Part shown: positions 11,831 through 25,290 of the stretch, piece after piece
Layout of the letters: every line of letters begins with the position of its first letter
Position numbering within the stretch: position 1 is the stretch's first letter
Source: Fomes fomentarius
Taxonomy: Eukaryota > Basidiomycota > Agaricomycetes > Polyporales > Polyporaceae
Direction: 5' to 3'
Assembly (NCBI GenBank): GCA_022606135.1
Contig: JABYQN010000004.1
Location: 124,001 to 188,000, forward strand
DNA length: 64,000 bases
Program-made: the position numbers and the translations under genes
Notes under the pieces: model-generated
The model's database searches: none
What the model was told of the DNA's origin: nothing
The model's input: only the letters and a program-made list of their open reading frames with translations

Positions 11831-14800
11831 GGTATAACGATTATCCCGGGCGCCGCCGGCAGCATCCGCATCCGCATACTAGTACTATAGTACTATATGT
11901 GTGCAGCGCGTGCTGTTACACAATGACATAGAGTTTCCAACGCTAACGCTAACGGTTAGTGCACACTCAGACTCGCAGGAGGCTGCAAAGCACACTTGGC
12001 ACCACCGGTACCCGCACGCGACCATCCTCGCCAGCAGTCATCTGCCCCCATCCGAGTCAGCCCTCCCCTTCCACCTTCTAGATTCTGCCTTCAAGCCTGA
12101 GGTACGTTGGAAGTCCGTTGCCGTTCATGGCTGTTACGCCCACCTACGCCCCGTCGGCGTCAGAAATTGAATCGGGCCTCGCGCGTGCTACAGACACGAG
12201 GCCCAGGGTCGCAGCTGGAAGCATGCCAGAGTCTGTGTAGGCCTTCCAGCGTTCCAGGGATCCGGACGGGGGGGTGGGAAGAAGAGACGTGCCTCGAGGC
12301 AGGGGTGTACGGTAGCCTCCCCTCTTCGCCCTCGCGCGTGCGCGAATCCCGTGTCACGATGGGTGGCTGGGAGGCTGGAGCCTAGGATGGGATGGGGGGG
12401 GGGGGTGATGGTGGGTGAAGGTGAAGGTGTCATCGGGCGCGTCAGCGATGCAGACAAAGAAGACAGAAATGACAGAGCTGACAGAATAGATAGAGGAGAT
12501 AGGATAGATAGAAGGATTGAAAAGAAGCAAGAAGACCCCCGCTGAGTCGAAAGGCTAACGTACGTGAATATACTATACTCGGTATGAAAGGCCCGTTGAG
12601 AGACTGGAAAACGGAGAAGGCCCAACGGCCGCTGGCCATGAGGCAGAGACAACTCCCGGCGGGGGGGAAATGAAGGAAGCGACTCGGAAGTGACGGCGGT
12701 TGGATGGGGTAAATCCTAAACTCTGGATCCGTGAGCCTGAGCGTGGTTCTGAAGCTTGAGCTTGTACACATGCCTCGAGGCTCGCTGAGTCGCCCACGGC
12801 TGAGCACCTGAGACCTGAATGAGAGGCCTGCGGTGCGATAACCCACTCACTCCTCCGGTCTCGGGACGCCTGCCTGCTGATACTGGTGGTTGCCGCAGGC
12901 AACTTCCTTGATAGAGTGTGAAGATGCAGATGCGGATGTCGAAGATGCGAATGAAGATGGGGAGGCTTACCGCCGCGATATACGCACGCAGACTAACATA
13001 GGACGTTTTTGAGTTTGGATGGCTGACTGTGCGGTGCGGTGCGGTGTGCTGCTCCTATCCTATCAGAAGGGAAGGGAAGTATGCGGTGTGAACTGCATTA
13101 GCTGACTGGATGTACTACGAAGAATGTAATAGCATGCGAAAGCGAAGAATGGAAGGAACGCACCTCACCCGAAGACGACGATGACGATATCGTCTCCTCA
13201 TTCACCTGATTCATGAGTAATGCGGGTACTGCGTACGGACTTGTACCATCCAGTCCGCGAGCACGGTGCCCGCTAGGGGGAGATTGTCGTCGATCCTCCG
13301 TCTTCCAGCTCTCCGCGAGTATCGTGATTGCTGTTTCACCTACCACAGAACACAGGAGATCCACATCTCCGAGTCCATGCGGTTAGACGTTACTGTTGAT
13401 GTTGTGATCTCTCCACCCGTCAATCAGCCCCTAGACGCACCCATCGTGGCCGCGCACCTGAGGTTCCGCTTATGTGGTTGTAATGGTGGCCCAGATCTAG
13501 TCGGCGAGGACCGATCAATCCTTTGCCCGCATGAGCCTAAGAATAACCAAAGCAGGATCGGCCACCCCTGAGGCCTGAGGCCTGAGCTCAAGCCTGAATG
13601 TTGATGCGCGTCCGTGTATGCGATTGCGACGCCCACGGTTGAATGCCGGAATGTCCGAGCAGTCGGAGGGTGCGAATATACAGCTGGATACCTTAGAGAG
13701 GTATTAAGTGAGAGTTGTTACATGAAGATCTCGTACTTAATGTTCGCGGTTAACGACGAGTTCGAGTTCGTCTGTCCGGGCACGTCGAGATGTTATGTAT
13801 CTTCCGTTTCCGTTTCCATTTCCCATTTCCGTGCGCATTCTGATGGGGCTGGACGCCGCCGGCGGACGTGGTTACTGCAGTCATGGTACCGCTTACGAGA
13901 AGCTACCAGCCGGACCCATTGATCAGGAGGAGGCCTAGGAACGGAGCGAAATATGAAAGTGAGACCATGTCAGCCTCTTCGAGCTTCAAGACTCTCGGAG
14001 AGGGGTGCGGACCGCAGTACCTACTCACCTTCGTCACCGGTCAGCACGGAAGAGTCAGCGTCCCGCCTCCTCGTCCGATGAGCAATAGAGCTTAGATTGA
14101 ATACATACATGCATATGGAGTACTTGAGTGATCGAGTCTGCGTCGGAGTCGCGGACGGAATGCAGTCAGTGGCGGCGGCGTGGAACGTGACCACTTGAGC
14201 CTCGGCCCTCAGCTAGCTGTGCGGGGACCTGACAGGGGACCGGCCGACGCACGATCGTGCGCACGGAAACGAAATTCGAAAACGAATATGTACCGCGGAA
14301 CGCTTTACGGTGATTGCGTTATAGCTGTTATGCGGCCGACCGGTTACGCGCTAATATGAAAACAAGTCTGAGGCTCTTGGTCACATGGGTAAGTAACCGT
14401 TACGAGTCAGAGACGGAGTCTGAAGTGATCTCGAGATGCGTGAAGTGATTATATGCGCAGCTTGAACCTGTCTAGGAAAAGTTTGAAACAGTCTCGCATG
14501 CGGCGATACTACAGTTTACTGCGGCCACACTGTATCGATAAGAACGCGCGAACGGCACACAGGATAACATAACAAAGATCCATATGTCGTTACGATGTTA
14601 TCTTGAGTGACATAGAAAGATGTTGTCCCCTGTCACCTGTGGGATACTCTCAACTCATGATCCTATGTTTACTTACTTCCGCCCCCGCTTCATCATTCAA
14701 CTTGCCGGATTGATGTCTCTTAGCCGGCCGAAATGAACGCAGTAAAGCAAACGTGCTATTAGTTGGAGGTGGCAATGTGCCGCATTCCGGAACGCGCAAG

Positions 14801-16358
14801 GGAGGCGTTCTACACAGGGTCTGTATGGTCGGAGATAGACGTGACGAGTCTGACGACTATGCTTCGAGCTCCAACCCAAATCCAACAGTGACACCCTCCG
14901 CCCTCAACATATCACCTGCGACGTCGGACACGACCAGTCTGATATGCGAAAGCCGGATTCGGATGCCGTCGGGGTCGGGGTCAAATGCTTAGGTCCGTGC
15001 CTCCATTTCCGGCGGTGACTTGATACGGTGACAGGGCGGAAGGGAAACCAAGTCATTCAAGATACTGTATGACTGCGGAATGGTGGGGATGAGGGCAATA
15101 GAGACACACTGTGTGCACTCACCAGTCTCCGACCTCACCTAATGACATGGACGTTGACCGCAAGCCGTCAGGCCCTCAAAGCTTCACCCTGGCAAGCGTA
15201 CGGTACACAAGAACACGTCTCGATACGGCATTGGCGAAGCGCGACTCACTTGACCGCGAATCCGAGGTTGGAGCGGCACGCGACTGCTGTCAAACGCATG
15301 ATGAGCTCTTGCGGCGTCGACGCAGTGCATGTACATATGAGGTGCAGGGTCGGATTATGGGTTGTGATTGGGAGGCGGGGGAAGAACGTGGGATCAAATT
15401 CGGACTGGAGAGAAGAGGAGCAATTGCCTGAGCGACACACCGCGCAGCCCCACCGCATTCGAATTTCGCAGTTCGCCGTGTGCCACAAGTCGACCTTCTG
15501 CTTGCGTCCCTGTCTACTTCCCTGTCTGTCCGCCACGCACTCCTCCCACGCTCAGCAACTGTCAGTGCAGAGGAGCCAGCGACCAAAGGAGGAAGTGCGA
15601 CGTCGGTTCCGGGCGCGCGCAGCTGGCTGGGTTGGGCGGAGAGGAGGAGATGACGCAGCGTGACGGAGAGGGCTCGGTGGCAAATCTGGACAGTGGACGA
15701 GGACTGGCGCCGGGCCCAGATGCGGTAAGGTGGGAGTGGCGTGATGGGGTCGAACACCGCCCAAACGCTACCCCAAATTCGGCGGGAAGGGTCCAGCAGG
15801 ACGGCGCGGCCCAGGCCTGTATCCAGAACAGCGGCTCGCGACGGGATAGGGAAAGAATGTGATCATGGGGTGTGTCCGTGCGAGAGAGAAGCGTTGCCCT
15901 AGGAGAAGTACGAGCGGGCATGGGAGCCCACCGGCGAGGGGACCCATTTGTGCCAGAGCCTCTGCGCAGAGTTCCGGGGTGGCACCCGCTGTGGACGAGA
16001 TGGATGCGGAGCGTCGGCGGGTGTGACGGGAATGGCGAACGTGCACTGCGGGGGCGGGAGGCGGAAGATAAGGGACGATCGGGATCTGAGATGGGGATAT
16101 GAAATGGACAGAATGGGCGGCTAATGGCGACGGAGAGAGCCAAAGACAACGACGGACTCGGGCAAGCAAATCACAGCTACGACCGACAAGTGTGCTCACT
16201 GCACAAGCCAGGCGACCGGCTCGGCCATTTCCTCCCTCGTCTCGAAGCTCCCCAAGTATCAAACAAACACAACGCCTCTCAACTCTCTTCCATCAACCTT
16301 ATTTTGGCCCTCTATCTCTCTCTCCCTCCTCCTCCACCTCCGTCCCTGCACCTCGACC
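11831..16358. other. Gene-poor region upstream of the phosphatase gene
   Basis: Contains simple sequence (a G-run near 12,393-12,403, GCGGT repeats near 13,033) and many overlapping short frames on both strands, but no recognisable protein. About the last 60 bases before 16,359 are CT-rich, as in many basidiomycete promoters and leaders, and are best read as the leader of the phosphatase gene. Confidence 0.45.
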
Positions 16359-19300
16359 ATGCCCCCTCCCTACGACGATCCCCTCACTGTCCATGGTCTT
16401 GACTACAACTCCACTTTCCTCGACGCGCTCCCCGTTCTCCGCCCCCGCCCCGACCCTCATCAACCCATTCGCGCCCTCACTGCCGACCAGTTCTCCGAGC
16501 TTCACCATGCACATCTCACCACCCACGCCCCGGATCACGTCCTCTTCCCATTCCTGCACGGGCTCGAGGGAGACAATGAGCAGCAGAACGCCTTCTTTGC
16601 GTGCTCCCGTCCGAAAGGTGACGTTCCCCGTTTCCGAGGCCTCGTCTGGGTCGCGTGCGACGAGGACGAGGATGACATTTGCGATGTCGATGACCTCGAC
16701 ACCGACGACGACGACTATTCCACCAGCTCCTCCCTAGACTCGTTTGGCCCCACCGATCTTGACGAAGACGTTGCCATGCAGCTCGACCCAACTGTCGAGG
16801 GTCCTATGGTCAACGGCTGCCCACCACCCTCACCACTAGAGAAGCTCCCCGTTGCTCGGCCTGCGCTCCCGCTCACAGCAAGCCACGTACCGCCGAGCGC
16901 GTCGCTGCACACGAGGCCGTCGTTCCTAACGTCGAGCTTCCGTGCGCGGGAGCTGCTGCGGACTCGTCCGGATGAGAGTGGGTCGCCGGTGCACGTTTTT
17001 GTGGACGCGAAGATCCCGGACGGAATCAGCCTGAGGAATTTCGGGATCCAAGTGGTGAGTGTCGTCCTATACCAGCACGACGGGCATCGGCGGACGTTTC
17101 GGGCTATGGACATACGCTAAGAGGACGGAGAAGCGAGTGGCACGCGTTCTGTCTTCATTGTCGCATCGTGAGCTTGCGTCGAAGCACGGCTCTCTTCACA
17201 GGAACGTGGCTTCGGGATGCACCTTGCTACACACGCGTCCGATTAGACGTCGCAGATCACAGCACGTCTCTCTTTCTGCCGACCCTGCCAGTCTCGTTCT
17301 GGTAGTCCTCTCCTCACATAGTCTATCTCGCGAAAATATGTTTGCTCATGCATTTGTTTCGTTAGCCAATATATGCCACGTTGTCCGACATTGTCGTATA
17401 CTCCCCGCGTGGCATCACCCGTTCTGCCATCTCTCTCGCAGAGAAGTTCAAGCAGGCTGTTGAGTCCAAGCTCCATGAGCGTCGTGCGCGTGCCCCTGAT
17501 CCCGAAGCCCTCGTCATCTACAACGTCTTTGTCTTGGACGCGTCTGCCCCAGAGCTCGTCCAGAAACTCCCCCATCTTGTCGTCCGCACAGAGGACACCT
17601 TTGTCTCGGGTGCGCATACAGACAGCACAGACGCGCACACCCATGGCGAGATCGACAACGACGCCGCGCGCCTCCTTCGTGCGAACACGATCGACTTTGC
17701 TCAGCGGGAGAAGGACGAGATGCGTGACTTGACGCAGAGCTCGGAGATTATTTCCCTAGTCGACTCTTCTTCTACCGTCGACCTCGCTACTCTGGATGGA
17801 TCGAACACCACTTCTCATTGGGAGCCTACTGCAGGCCAAATCTTCCTGGGTAACTCCAACGACGTCCCATTGCCCCCTGACCGTCGCATCCGCATGCGTG
17901 CAGTGCGCGGCGAGGACGAGGATGAGGATGCTTTCGACTGTCGTACTAATGACCCTGGCCAGGGCTACGGCTACGACCTTTGCATAGAATGTCACGACTA
18001 CGCTCCATTCCCCACTTCGGCGCATCTGCGCGCAGCAGAGGAACACGTTCGACAGCTCGAGAAAAAGTGGATCGAGCACTGTCTCGCCGACACGGACGGT
18101 GTGGATTCCAAGGACCCTATCCCGACTCGTCCGCCGCCAAATGCGACTCATGTCATTCACCTACCATTCCCTAGCTCTCCAGCATCTTCCGTCGTCACCG
18201 TCAACACGGTCCTACCTTTCATCCAGTTTTTCGAGCGGCTGATGCAACCAGTTGACGGTTCGCTCACATACGAGGCCGCCAACGAGCAGTTGCACCCGCA
18301 CCATGCATCAAGTCCGTTCGACTCGTCAGACAGACACGATCCCAATGTCCCATTCATGCCCAGCTCCCTTCCGCCTCCCAGCTCCTTCCCGACGTCCTTC
18401 TTCCCCTCTTCCTCCCCATCACCGCAGTCCCCATACACGCGCGTGCGTTCGACATCCGCAACGTACCACCCAGCCTCGTCACCTTCGACCCCCGTTTCTA
18501 TCAGTCCCACGCCCGTACCCCTGCGGACGCGACCTGCGAAGATCCTGATCTATTCGGCAGACGGGTACACGGAATCTTCTGTACTCGCGCTGTGCATCCT
18601 AATGGCGCTCCGCGGCGTCTCCCTCCCCGAGGCATATCTCACCCTCCAGGTTGAAAAGCGGAGAAGCTTCTTTGTGTACCAGAGTGACCTGGGCGTGCTC
18701 AGGCGCGTCGAGGCGCGGCTGGAGAAGGATCGGGCAGCCCAGAGCCAGACACAGATCGAGAGCCCGATGCACGCGCACACTCACCCTTCTCCTGGGCCCA
18801 CAAGGTCGCTTGGACACGCGCGGTCGGTGACGTTCGCGAACCCCCCAGTACTGAATGGCGGCGATTATTCCGACATACCGACCGGGATGAGCGCGCCTGC
18901 TGCTGTGCACCCGATGAGAACGCGTTCGGAGTCGGAAGCGGATGCAGGGGTGACGACGCAACAAACACAACAGCCTGGACGCCCGCGCGCACAGACAATG
19001 CCGCCGACGAGGGTCCCACCATGGCGAGACCACCAGGTGTGGTTCAACGACCCTAGATTTGACGGGAGTTTTCCGAGCCGAGTCCTGCCGTTCCTGTACC
19101 TCGGCAACTTGTGAGTGTTTCCCGCTCTTACCCCATCGTCTATCTGGATACCGAACTGTGAACCGAGCTGATTGGAACTTCCCATCTGCGACGCGAATTA
19201 GGAACCATGCGTCGAATGCGTTCATGTTGCATGCGCTCGGGATCACGCACGTCGTCTCCGTCGGGGAGTGCGCGCTCGTCCCGCCGCCACACCTCGAGCA

Positions 19301-20037
19301 CATGAACGCTGGCCAATCCTCCAACTCGAACTCCAATGGGGTGGCAGCATGCGCGATCCCGAGCCCCGGGGCACAGTTTGTGCCTGGGAAGGGCCCGGGC
19401 GGCCACGGCTCGCTCTGGATCGAAGAGCGTGAGGGCCGAATCAAAGTGCTCGACATCAAGGGAGTTTGCGACGACGGCATCGACACGCTCGAACCGCAGC
19501 TAGAGCCGATTTGCGAGTGGATCGATAAGGCGCGCGAGGAGGGCGGGAAGGTGCTTGTGCATTGTCGGGTTGGGGTATCGAGAAGCGCGACTGTTACGGT
19601 GCGTCCCTTTGTTTCTTCCATTCATCCATCCGGTCTCGGATCCCTCCATTCCCCCAAATCAACCCTTTCCCCCGTCGCCATGGAATATTTCGAAGTAAGA
19701 TGGGAAGGCTGACTCGGATGTATTCTGGGAACAACAGATCGCGTATGTCATGAAGCATCTCGGCCTCCCGCTCGTCGATGCGTACCTCATCGTGCGCTCG
19801 CGCCGGCTGTCGGTCCTCATCCAGCCTAACATGCGATTGCTGTACAATCTGCTCGGGTGGGAGATCAAGCTTGCGCGCGAACGCGCTGAGCGTGCACTCC
19901 AGAGCGGCGACCTCTGCGACGAGAGCGCGAGGGAGCAGAACGTGAAAATCAGGATGCGCAATGAACTCACGCGCGCGCTCAACTGGCCGTACCTGGCGAA
20001 GGAGGTACATGCGCTCAACGAGAAGTACCTGCACTGA
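16359..20037 (+). CDS. pps1: PPS1-like dual-specificity protein phosphatase
   Basis: Cys-based phosphatase acting on phospho-Tyr/Ser/Thr; yeast Pps1 affects cell-cycle and S-phase control. Seen: four exons 16359..17054, 17366..19110, 19202..19598 and 19738..20037, all phases consistent, about 1,045 aa. The C-terminal domain begins SRVLPFLYLGNLNHASNAF; the active site HCRVGVSRSAT lies at about 934-944 (nucleophile Cys935, Arg941), split from the following TIAYVMKHLGLPLVDAY by an intron right after the P-loop. Earlier, around KILIYSADGYTESSVLALC, is a second phosphatase-like segment without the HCX5R nucleophile. This active-plus-inactive arrangement is the Pps1 pattern. A ~130-residue Ser/Pro-rich linker separates parts. 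Intron 1 is 311 nt, unusually long for this genome. Orthology is likely, not proven. Confidence 0.88.
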
Positions 20038-22519
20038 GCAGTGCTACTCGGACCACCCTCTGTCCGCAAAATGGACCCTTCTGCGCCGTAGTTTGCATGT
20101 GTAGGTGGAGTCCGCTTCTCTGCACGGTGCCTTGCGTTGCAGCTCGCATGTATGCTTGGACTCTTGTCACATACACCGCCGTCTCCGTTTTCTGTACATG
20201 CGCGGCGCTTGGTCTGCTTTGCTTGCCCCCTATCTCACACCCATTCCTCACCCCCTCAACCTCCCACCCCTCATTCCCATCTCCATCTTCCATCAGTCGA
20301 TTTTCGACACCGAACACTTGCCCCTTGCCCTCTTGTCCCGTGCGAATCGTCCCATGTGCCGTCATTGTGGAAGCTTCACGAATCGTCGACAACAAACTGT
20401 ATATCAACGCACGCTGTATGCTGTAATCATCCCCCTGTTCGATAGTCGCTTGTCACTGTGCATGGTTCCCTCCTTCCCTTCCTCTGACCATATTCCTGTC
20501 TCCTTCCTCTTGTCCCGAATTTCCACTCTGCATCGCCCCTCGTCTCTTCTTTTGTCCCTTGTCTCTTATCTTGTCGTCCGTCATGATCATCCATCATCTC
20601 ACTCTCATCCTCACGCACCTCAACTCTCAATCTCACCTCTGATTGCATCGTATGTATGTATGGTACATGATATGTATATGGTCCTGGAGCGGAGTAATGC
20701 AGCTCGGAAATCGTGTTTCTTGTCCTAGACTCCTAGTCATGAATCTTGTGCACGTCATGCTTCCGCCAGTCAATTCAGAAGAACGGGAGGAGACTTTCTG
20801 TGAGCGCTATATCATGATGCTGTTCGGAAGCTTGAGTCTGAGCTTGAGCTCACGTTGTCTCGGTGGTCGAACTAATGGGAAAGGAAAGGGAACGGAACCT
20901 TGTAAATTACTAATGTTAGGCTTGGAGCCGTGCAGGTTGACGTACAGTCTCCGCTTCCGGGACTCGGTGTTAGTACTTACTCGATCGACACACGCCGCAC
21001 GTACATGAGCACGAACATGATTGAGAATGAGCACGAGCTCTAACTCTACCAGCTGCTGGAGTCAACGGCGTACGGATTCAATCGAACGACTTTGCCGATC
21101 AAAGCTTGCACCGGGAAGCACTGGCTGGCAGGCCTAGTTGCTATTAGTATGCATCTATATGATCGATCCATGTCTGTCTGACTCCGGCACGCGCAGTGCC
21201 CTGAGGGTGGCCGGTGCACCCACAGACTGACTCAGGCTTGGATGATTACTGGTCGCGGGGTGCTTATCCTTGGAGCGTAGCGTGGGTGCTGAAGCTTGAA
21301 CTTGAAGCTTAGAACTGTGCCAGTGGAGGGAGGCGCGCCGTCCCGCCCGCGTGCGGAAGGGCAAGGTTTCGGACGCCGTGATTCAGTGAATTGATTGGGT
21401 GCTCAGTTTGGTGCTTTGGGTCGAGAAGAAACGCAGTACTACACACGAGCTACAAAGGAATTCGGAGCAAGCTTTGAAGCTTTGAAGCAGGGGCTAGGGC
21501 CGGGGCCGCTGGCGGTCACGACTCGGATGTCGCATGATGTCGAACAGCCTGAGCTGGTACCGTAGTAAGGGTTGCGTTGTTGTTGAAGAAGAACGAGCGC
21601 CGAACATGAACATGAGAACGCCGGCCGTGAATATGGATGAGCAGCGATTTCAGGACGTGTTCTCAAGCTTCAAGCTCGCATGGATGCCTCATGCCAGTGG
21701 CTGGTTTTGGGTTCGCGAAGCCACGGCGCACGGTGTGCTACTAGTCTCATATGCATATGCAATGCATGACGCTTGACGTGCGTGCGTGCGCGCCGGTCGG
21801 AGGTTTTTTGGAACTGGCTTCGAGTCCCGAGAACTTGGCCCAAGGGGCTTCCATGCGCTGTGCGTGCGCACTGAGCGACGGTGGGGTGGCAGGAGATGGA
21901 GATGAAGTCGCCGGGGGGCGGAGATTTGCGTGTGCCACGTCTCCGGGTCGGAGGGAAGCTGGGCTCCATGAGAACGAGAAACGAGAAAAGAGAAACGGGG
22001 CTCGACTTGCTCAACTTGCAGTATTGACACCGGTCGATCCGAGTCGGGTTTGAGTTTGAGAAACTGGCACGGTGCAGATATACCCTTCTTGAGGAGGTCT
22101 CGAGGGTGCCTTGTCAGCAACAGTTCCTGCTGTCCGAGTAGTGCCATGAAGGATTCCAGTGTCGGGCGCCGAGCGGTGAACTTGAGCTTGCCATGGAGTT
22201 CGTGCTTTGAGGAGCCTCGTGTCGAGTCACACGAGTCACCGACATCGGATATGTATCGGTCGATGGCGGATGAGTCGAATGCAATGATCCTTGCGATCTG
22301 TTTCATTGGCGAGAACCCGTATATCCGCCCACGATGTATTTGATGTGTTGTTGTTTCCGTGATCATTTGTATGTGGCATCTTCATCCGACGCCTGAGGAT
22401 GCGAGAGTATTCAGCCTGCGCTGGAACGCACATGTAATGCATTAAAACAGAAGTAAGTCGATGCGCAAGGAACAGGTCTTCGGAGCCTGAGGTAGCTACG
22501 AGCCAAACTCGTCTCTCTC
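20038..22519. other. Intergenic, no supported gene
   Basis: T/C-rich plus-strand sequence just after the phosphatase is probably its 3' UTR. Further on there are scattered AAGCTTGAG / AGCTTGAG words (near 20,830, 21,290 and 21,470) but no recognisable gene. Confidence 0.4.
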
Positions 22520-23887
22520 TCACACCGTCTCTTGAGGGCGCACGATCAGCTTCGTGCCGCTGACCTTGTTGTTCTTCATCCGCTCAGCGCCCTCCGGAAT
22601 CGCACCCAATCCGCCAGGCAGCACCTCAACCCTGTTCGGCTGCATACATTGGGTCAGGTCAGCATTCGTAAGCTCCTCAGCCTGAGCGAGCACAAGGCAG
22701 CGATCAGAGGACCGTGACGCACCACCACGACACCCTTCTCCAGCCACTCCGTCAATCTGGAATACAGTTCCTCGCCAACCTTCTTGGTCACGGGATAAAC
22801 CAAGCTCGCAAAAGGCCGCGCGACCTTCTTCGACCCGCCGTCGCGTGCCTCCTTCTCCGCCAGGACCGCCTGTGAGCCAGGGTGGGTCACGACGAGTGCG
22901 CCCCCCGCGGCGAGCGCGTCGTATGCCAGGTGCTGCGTCTCGGGCTCGGAGATGGTGTCGTATGCATACACGATGGGTTTGCCCTCTGTGATCTCTGTCA
23001 GAGTGGAGAGAATCGTGGCAGGGGCGAGCGAGCGATCGATGACATGGGTCACGCCAAGGGACTCGAGATACGCTGTGTGACGTAGAGAGGAGGTGGTGAT
23101 GATGGGCGAGAAGCCTGTGAACTTCGCTAGTTGGATAGCTGTACGTCCGAAGCATACGGTTTTTGTCTTGGTAGTTAGCGCACGATTACTGTGCACGGAG
23201 AGTAATACGAACCGTACTGTCCAACCGAGGACGAGCCTCCGATTATGAAAGCAGCTTGACCGACGAACTTGGTCATGCCTCCCTCCTCCCAGGGTGCAGG
23301 GAAGTTAACCGAGCTCGCCTGGGGGTGGTGGCTCCATAGTCCTGTTACGATCGTTGCGAGCGCGACTGGGATGGAAGCAGCTTGCTCGAACGAGATGCGC
23401 TCTGGGATCTATTCGACAAGAAGACGTCAGCAGATCTTGAAACAAACGCTGAAGCATGCTGGCAGGCGCGCACACACACCTTGGCTGTGTTGTCCGCAGG
23501 CACGATCTTGTACTGCTGGAATGATGCGTGCAGCTGGTCGAACCCGCCCGGGAACAGTCTGTAATGTGAGATATACATATATATATAGTTGAGACACGAC
23601 AGCGAGGCTGCACCGTGCGCTCACACTTTGTCACCCTTAACGAAGCCCTTGACTTCAGGCCCAACCTCTTCGACGATGCCGGACCCATCTAGCCCGCCGA
23701 GGAAGGGATACGTAACGAACGGGGCACCATGCGTCTGGATCTTCCAATCCGCAGGGTTGATGGCCGCTGCGAGGACTTTGACGAGGAGGTCGGTCGGTCC
23801 AGGAGTTGGGACGGGCCAGTCGTGGACGAGCTTCCACGGAGCCTTCTCCTCTGGGACAAGAAGTGCCTTCTGAGTTGAGGGAGCCAT
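22520..23887 (-). CDS. MDR-family oxidoreductase, copy b
   Basis: Zinc-free NAD(P)H-dependent reductase of the same family as copies a, c and d. Seen: five exons 23625..23887, 23480..23558, 23213..23408, 22723..23138 and 22520..22639 (reading direction), all phases consistent, 357 aa, close to the usual ~350 aa. N-terminal GroES-like part with NPADWKIQTHG and LGGLDGSGIVEEVG, then GDKV. The nucleotide-binding P-loop GGSSSVGQYAIQLAK lies at about 171-185, and AAGGALVVTHPG is the following strand. The conserved last exon ends NKVSGTKLIVRPQETV. No Cys/His set for catalytic zinc is visible. Start chosen at MAPSTQKALL, which aligns with the starts of the other copies; TATA box about 110 nt upstream. 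Exact substrate unknown. Confidence 0.9.
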
Positions 23888-23995
23888 GTATCAGTTGTGC
23901 TCGTGGAGTAGTTATGCGGATGAAGACGGTAGGAAGGAGTCAGAATGGTAGGAAGTTGGCGATGTTGCTTTCTGCACTGAGGTGCAAGCTGCACC

Positions 23996-24003
23996 TTTTA
24001 TAA
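23996..24003 (-). promoter_or_regulatory. TATA box of MDR copy b
   Basis: TTATAAAA on the minus strand, about 110 nt before the ATG at 23887. Confidence 0.5.
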
Positions 24004-24805
24004 GCGGCTTTTGGTGGGCATAATGGAAAGCGCGGAGACACTGTCAGTGCAAAGCAATTCTCATGCCAAATTGCAAGAGACGCAGTAACAGCTTCCGGTC
24101 CATAATATTGTGACTACTCACCTGTCTTAGTCATCTTCAGGAGACTATCATCATTGACAGTTCTGAATAGAACGCCACTGCAAAGTCCGATTTCGGTGCT
24201 GCGCAACCATCACTGACAAATAGTTGGCCTCAGTACGACTTCACACGCGGCCACAGGCTGTGACAGACTGACTTACTTGTCATCATCTCAAGCGGTGAGG
24301 AGTGAGCTGACGGTACGCCTCGTAGGCGGTTGAAACATGCCCAGTTTGATCGCGAATACAGCCTCGCACCGCGTGTCAAGTGTTACTTCCACAATTGTTC
24401 CTATGCGTTGCCGCACTGCCAGTCTGGCTCTGGGGCGACTCTCACTCTACCGCTCATGTGTAAGGGAACTCCGCATGAAGGACAAGGTTGCGGTCCCAGG
24501 AGGAGCAGGGAACTCCGGATACTTATGCCTTTGAAGGCAGGCGGGCTAGGCCAAGCCTTACCGGGGTACCCACACCGTGGACGAAGACCACCGGCATTTA
24601 CTATTCATCATCAGAAATCCCAAGGCATTCATAATAGGAAATCTCAATCTCAACAGATAGCAGTGCAGAACGATTATCGAAGTGTGATCAATGGTCGAAC
24701 AGTCATACTACTCTAGTATCCAGGAATCAGCCGTCATCGTAGTATCCGCATGTGTAGTCGCAGGCTCACCGCACGACAACCTCGCACAAGCCATCCGTAC
24801 AGATG
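24004..24805. other. Intergenic, no gene seen
   Basis: No domain, repeat or RNA gene recognised. Confidence 0.4.
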
Positions 24806-25042
24806 TCAGACACGAGTGCTAGTAGCACTCGGACGCTGCAGCTGCCCCTTGCCCTTCCCAGACGAGTTCGGGGTTGGCTTGCCTTTCCCTGGAGGAGCAG
24901 AGGGGAAGAGAGGACGTGGTTGAGCGTTGCGCGAGGGCGACCGAGAGCCTGAACCGGCCGCGGGGGGAGAGGCGCGACGGTGGAGGATCTTGGGATTGGT
25001 GACTGGGATCGTGTGCACGATGTTGGTGCGTTTGGGGCTCAT
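24806..25042 (-). CDS. Small basic Pro/Ser/Lys-rich protein, hypothetical
   Basis: A 78-residue frame starting MSPKRTNIVHTIPVTNPK with a middle KILHRRASPP and a tail ending GKGKGQLQRPS. It is basic and low in hydrophobic residues. It resembles the frame at 25502: both share K.LH.RASPP, a PLF segment and a Lys/Gly tail with SGKGK. That resemblance between neighbours is the main reason to believe in it; function not recognised. An in-frame TTG further upstream could extend it. It could also be a 3' exon of the same gene as 25502. Confidence 0.4.
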   Translation of the reverse strand: MSPKRTNIVHTIPVTNPKILHRRASPPAAGSGSRSPSRNAQPRPLFPSAPPGKGKPTPNSSGKGKGQLQRPSATSTRV

Positions 25043-25290
25043 TGCGCGCCGGGGGTTGCTACAGCTCGCACTCGCATTCGTCTGGTATTTGAACACAATG
25101 GGACGCTGCAGAACTTGCAGCTTCGATGGAATAGGGTGTGCGCGAAGCCGCTGCGAAGCGAGGAGACAAACCCCAATTCGATCGATCGTCGGTCAGTCAT
25201 CATTCGGAATGAGAGCCATCCTGCGCCAACGAACAAGTCAGAAGTTGGTACGATATCGAAGTGAGTAGTATGCAAGTGGTGAGGACGGAC

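Noticed and set aside
11935..11960. Telomere-like CTAACG repeats
   Set aside because: Only two or three short units, not the TTAGGG form expected of basidiomycete telomeres, and internal to the contig.
15368..16262. Several overlapping 100-195-codon frames on both strands
   Set aside because: They overlap one another in opposite strands, lack domains and lie in the GC-rich upstream region of the phosphatase gene.
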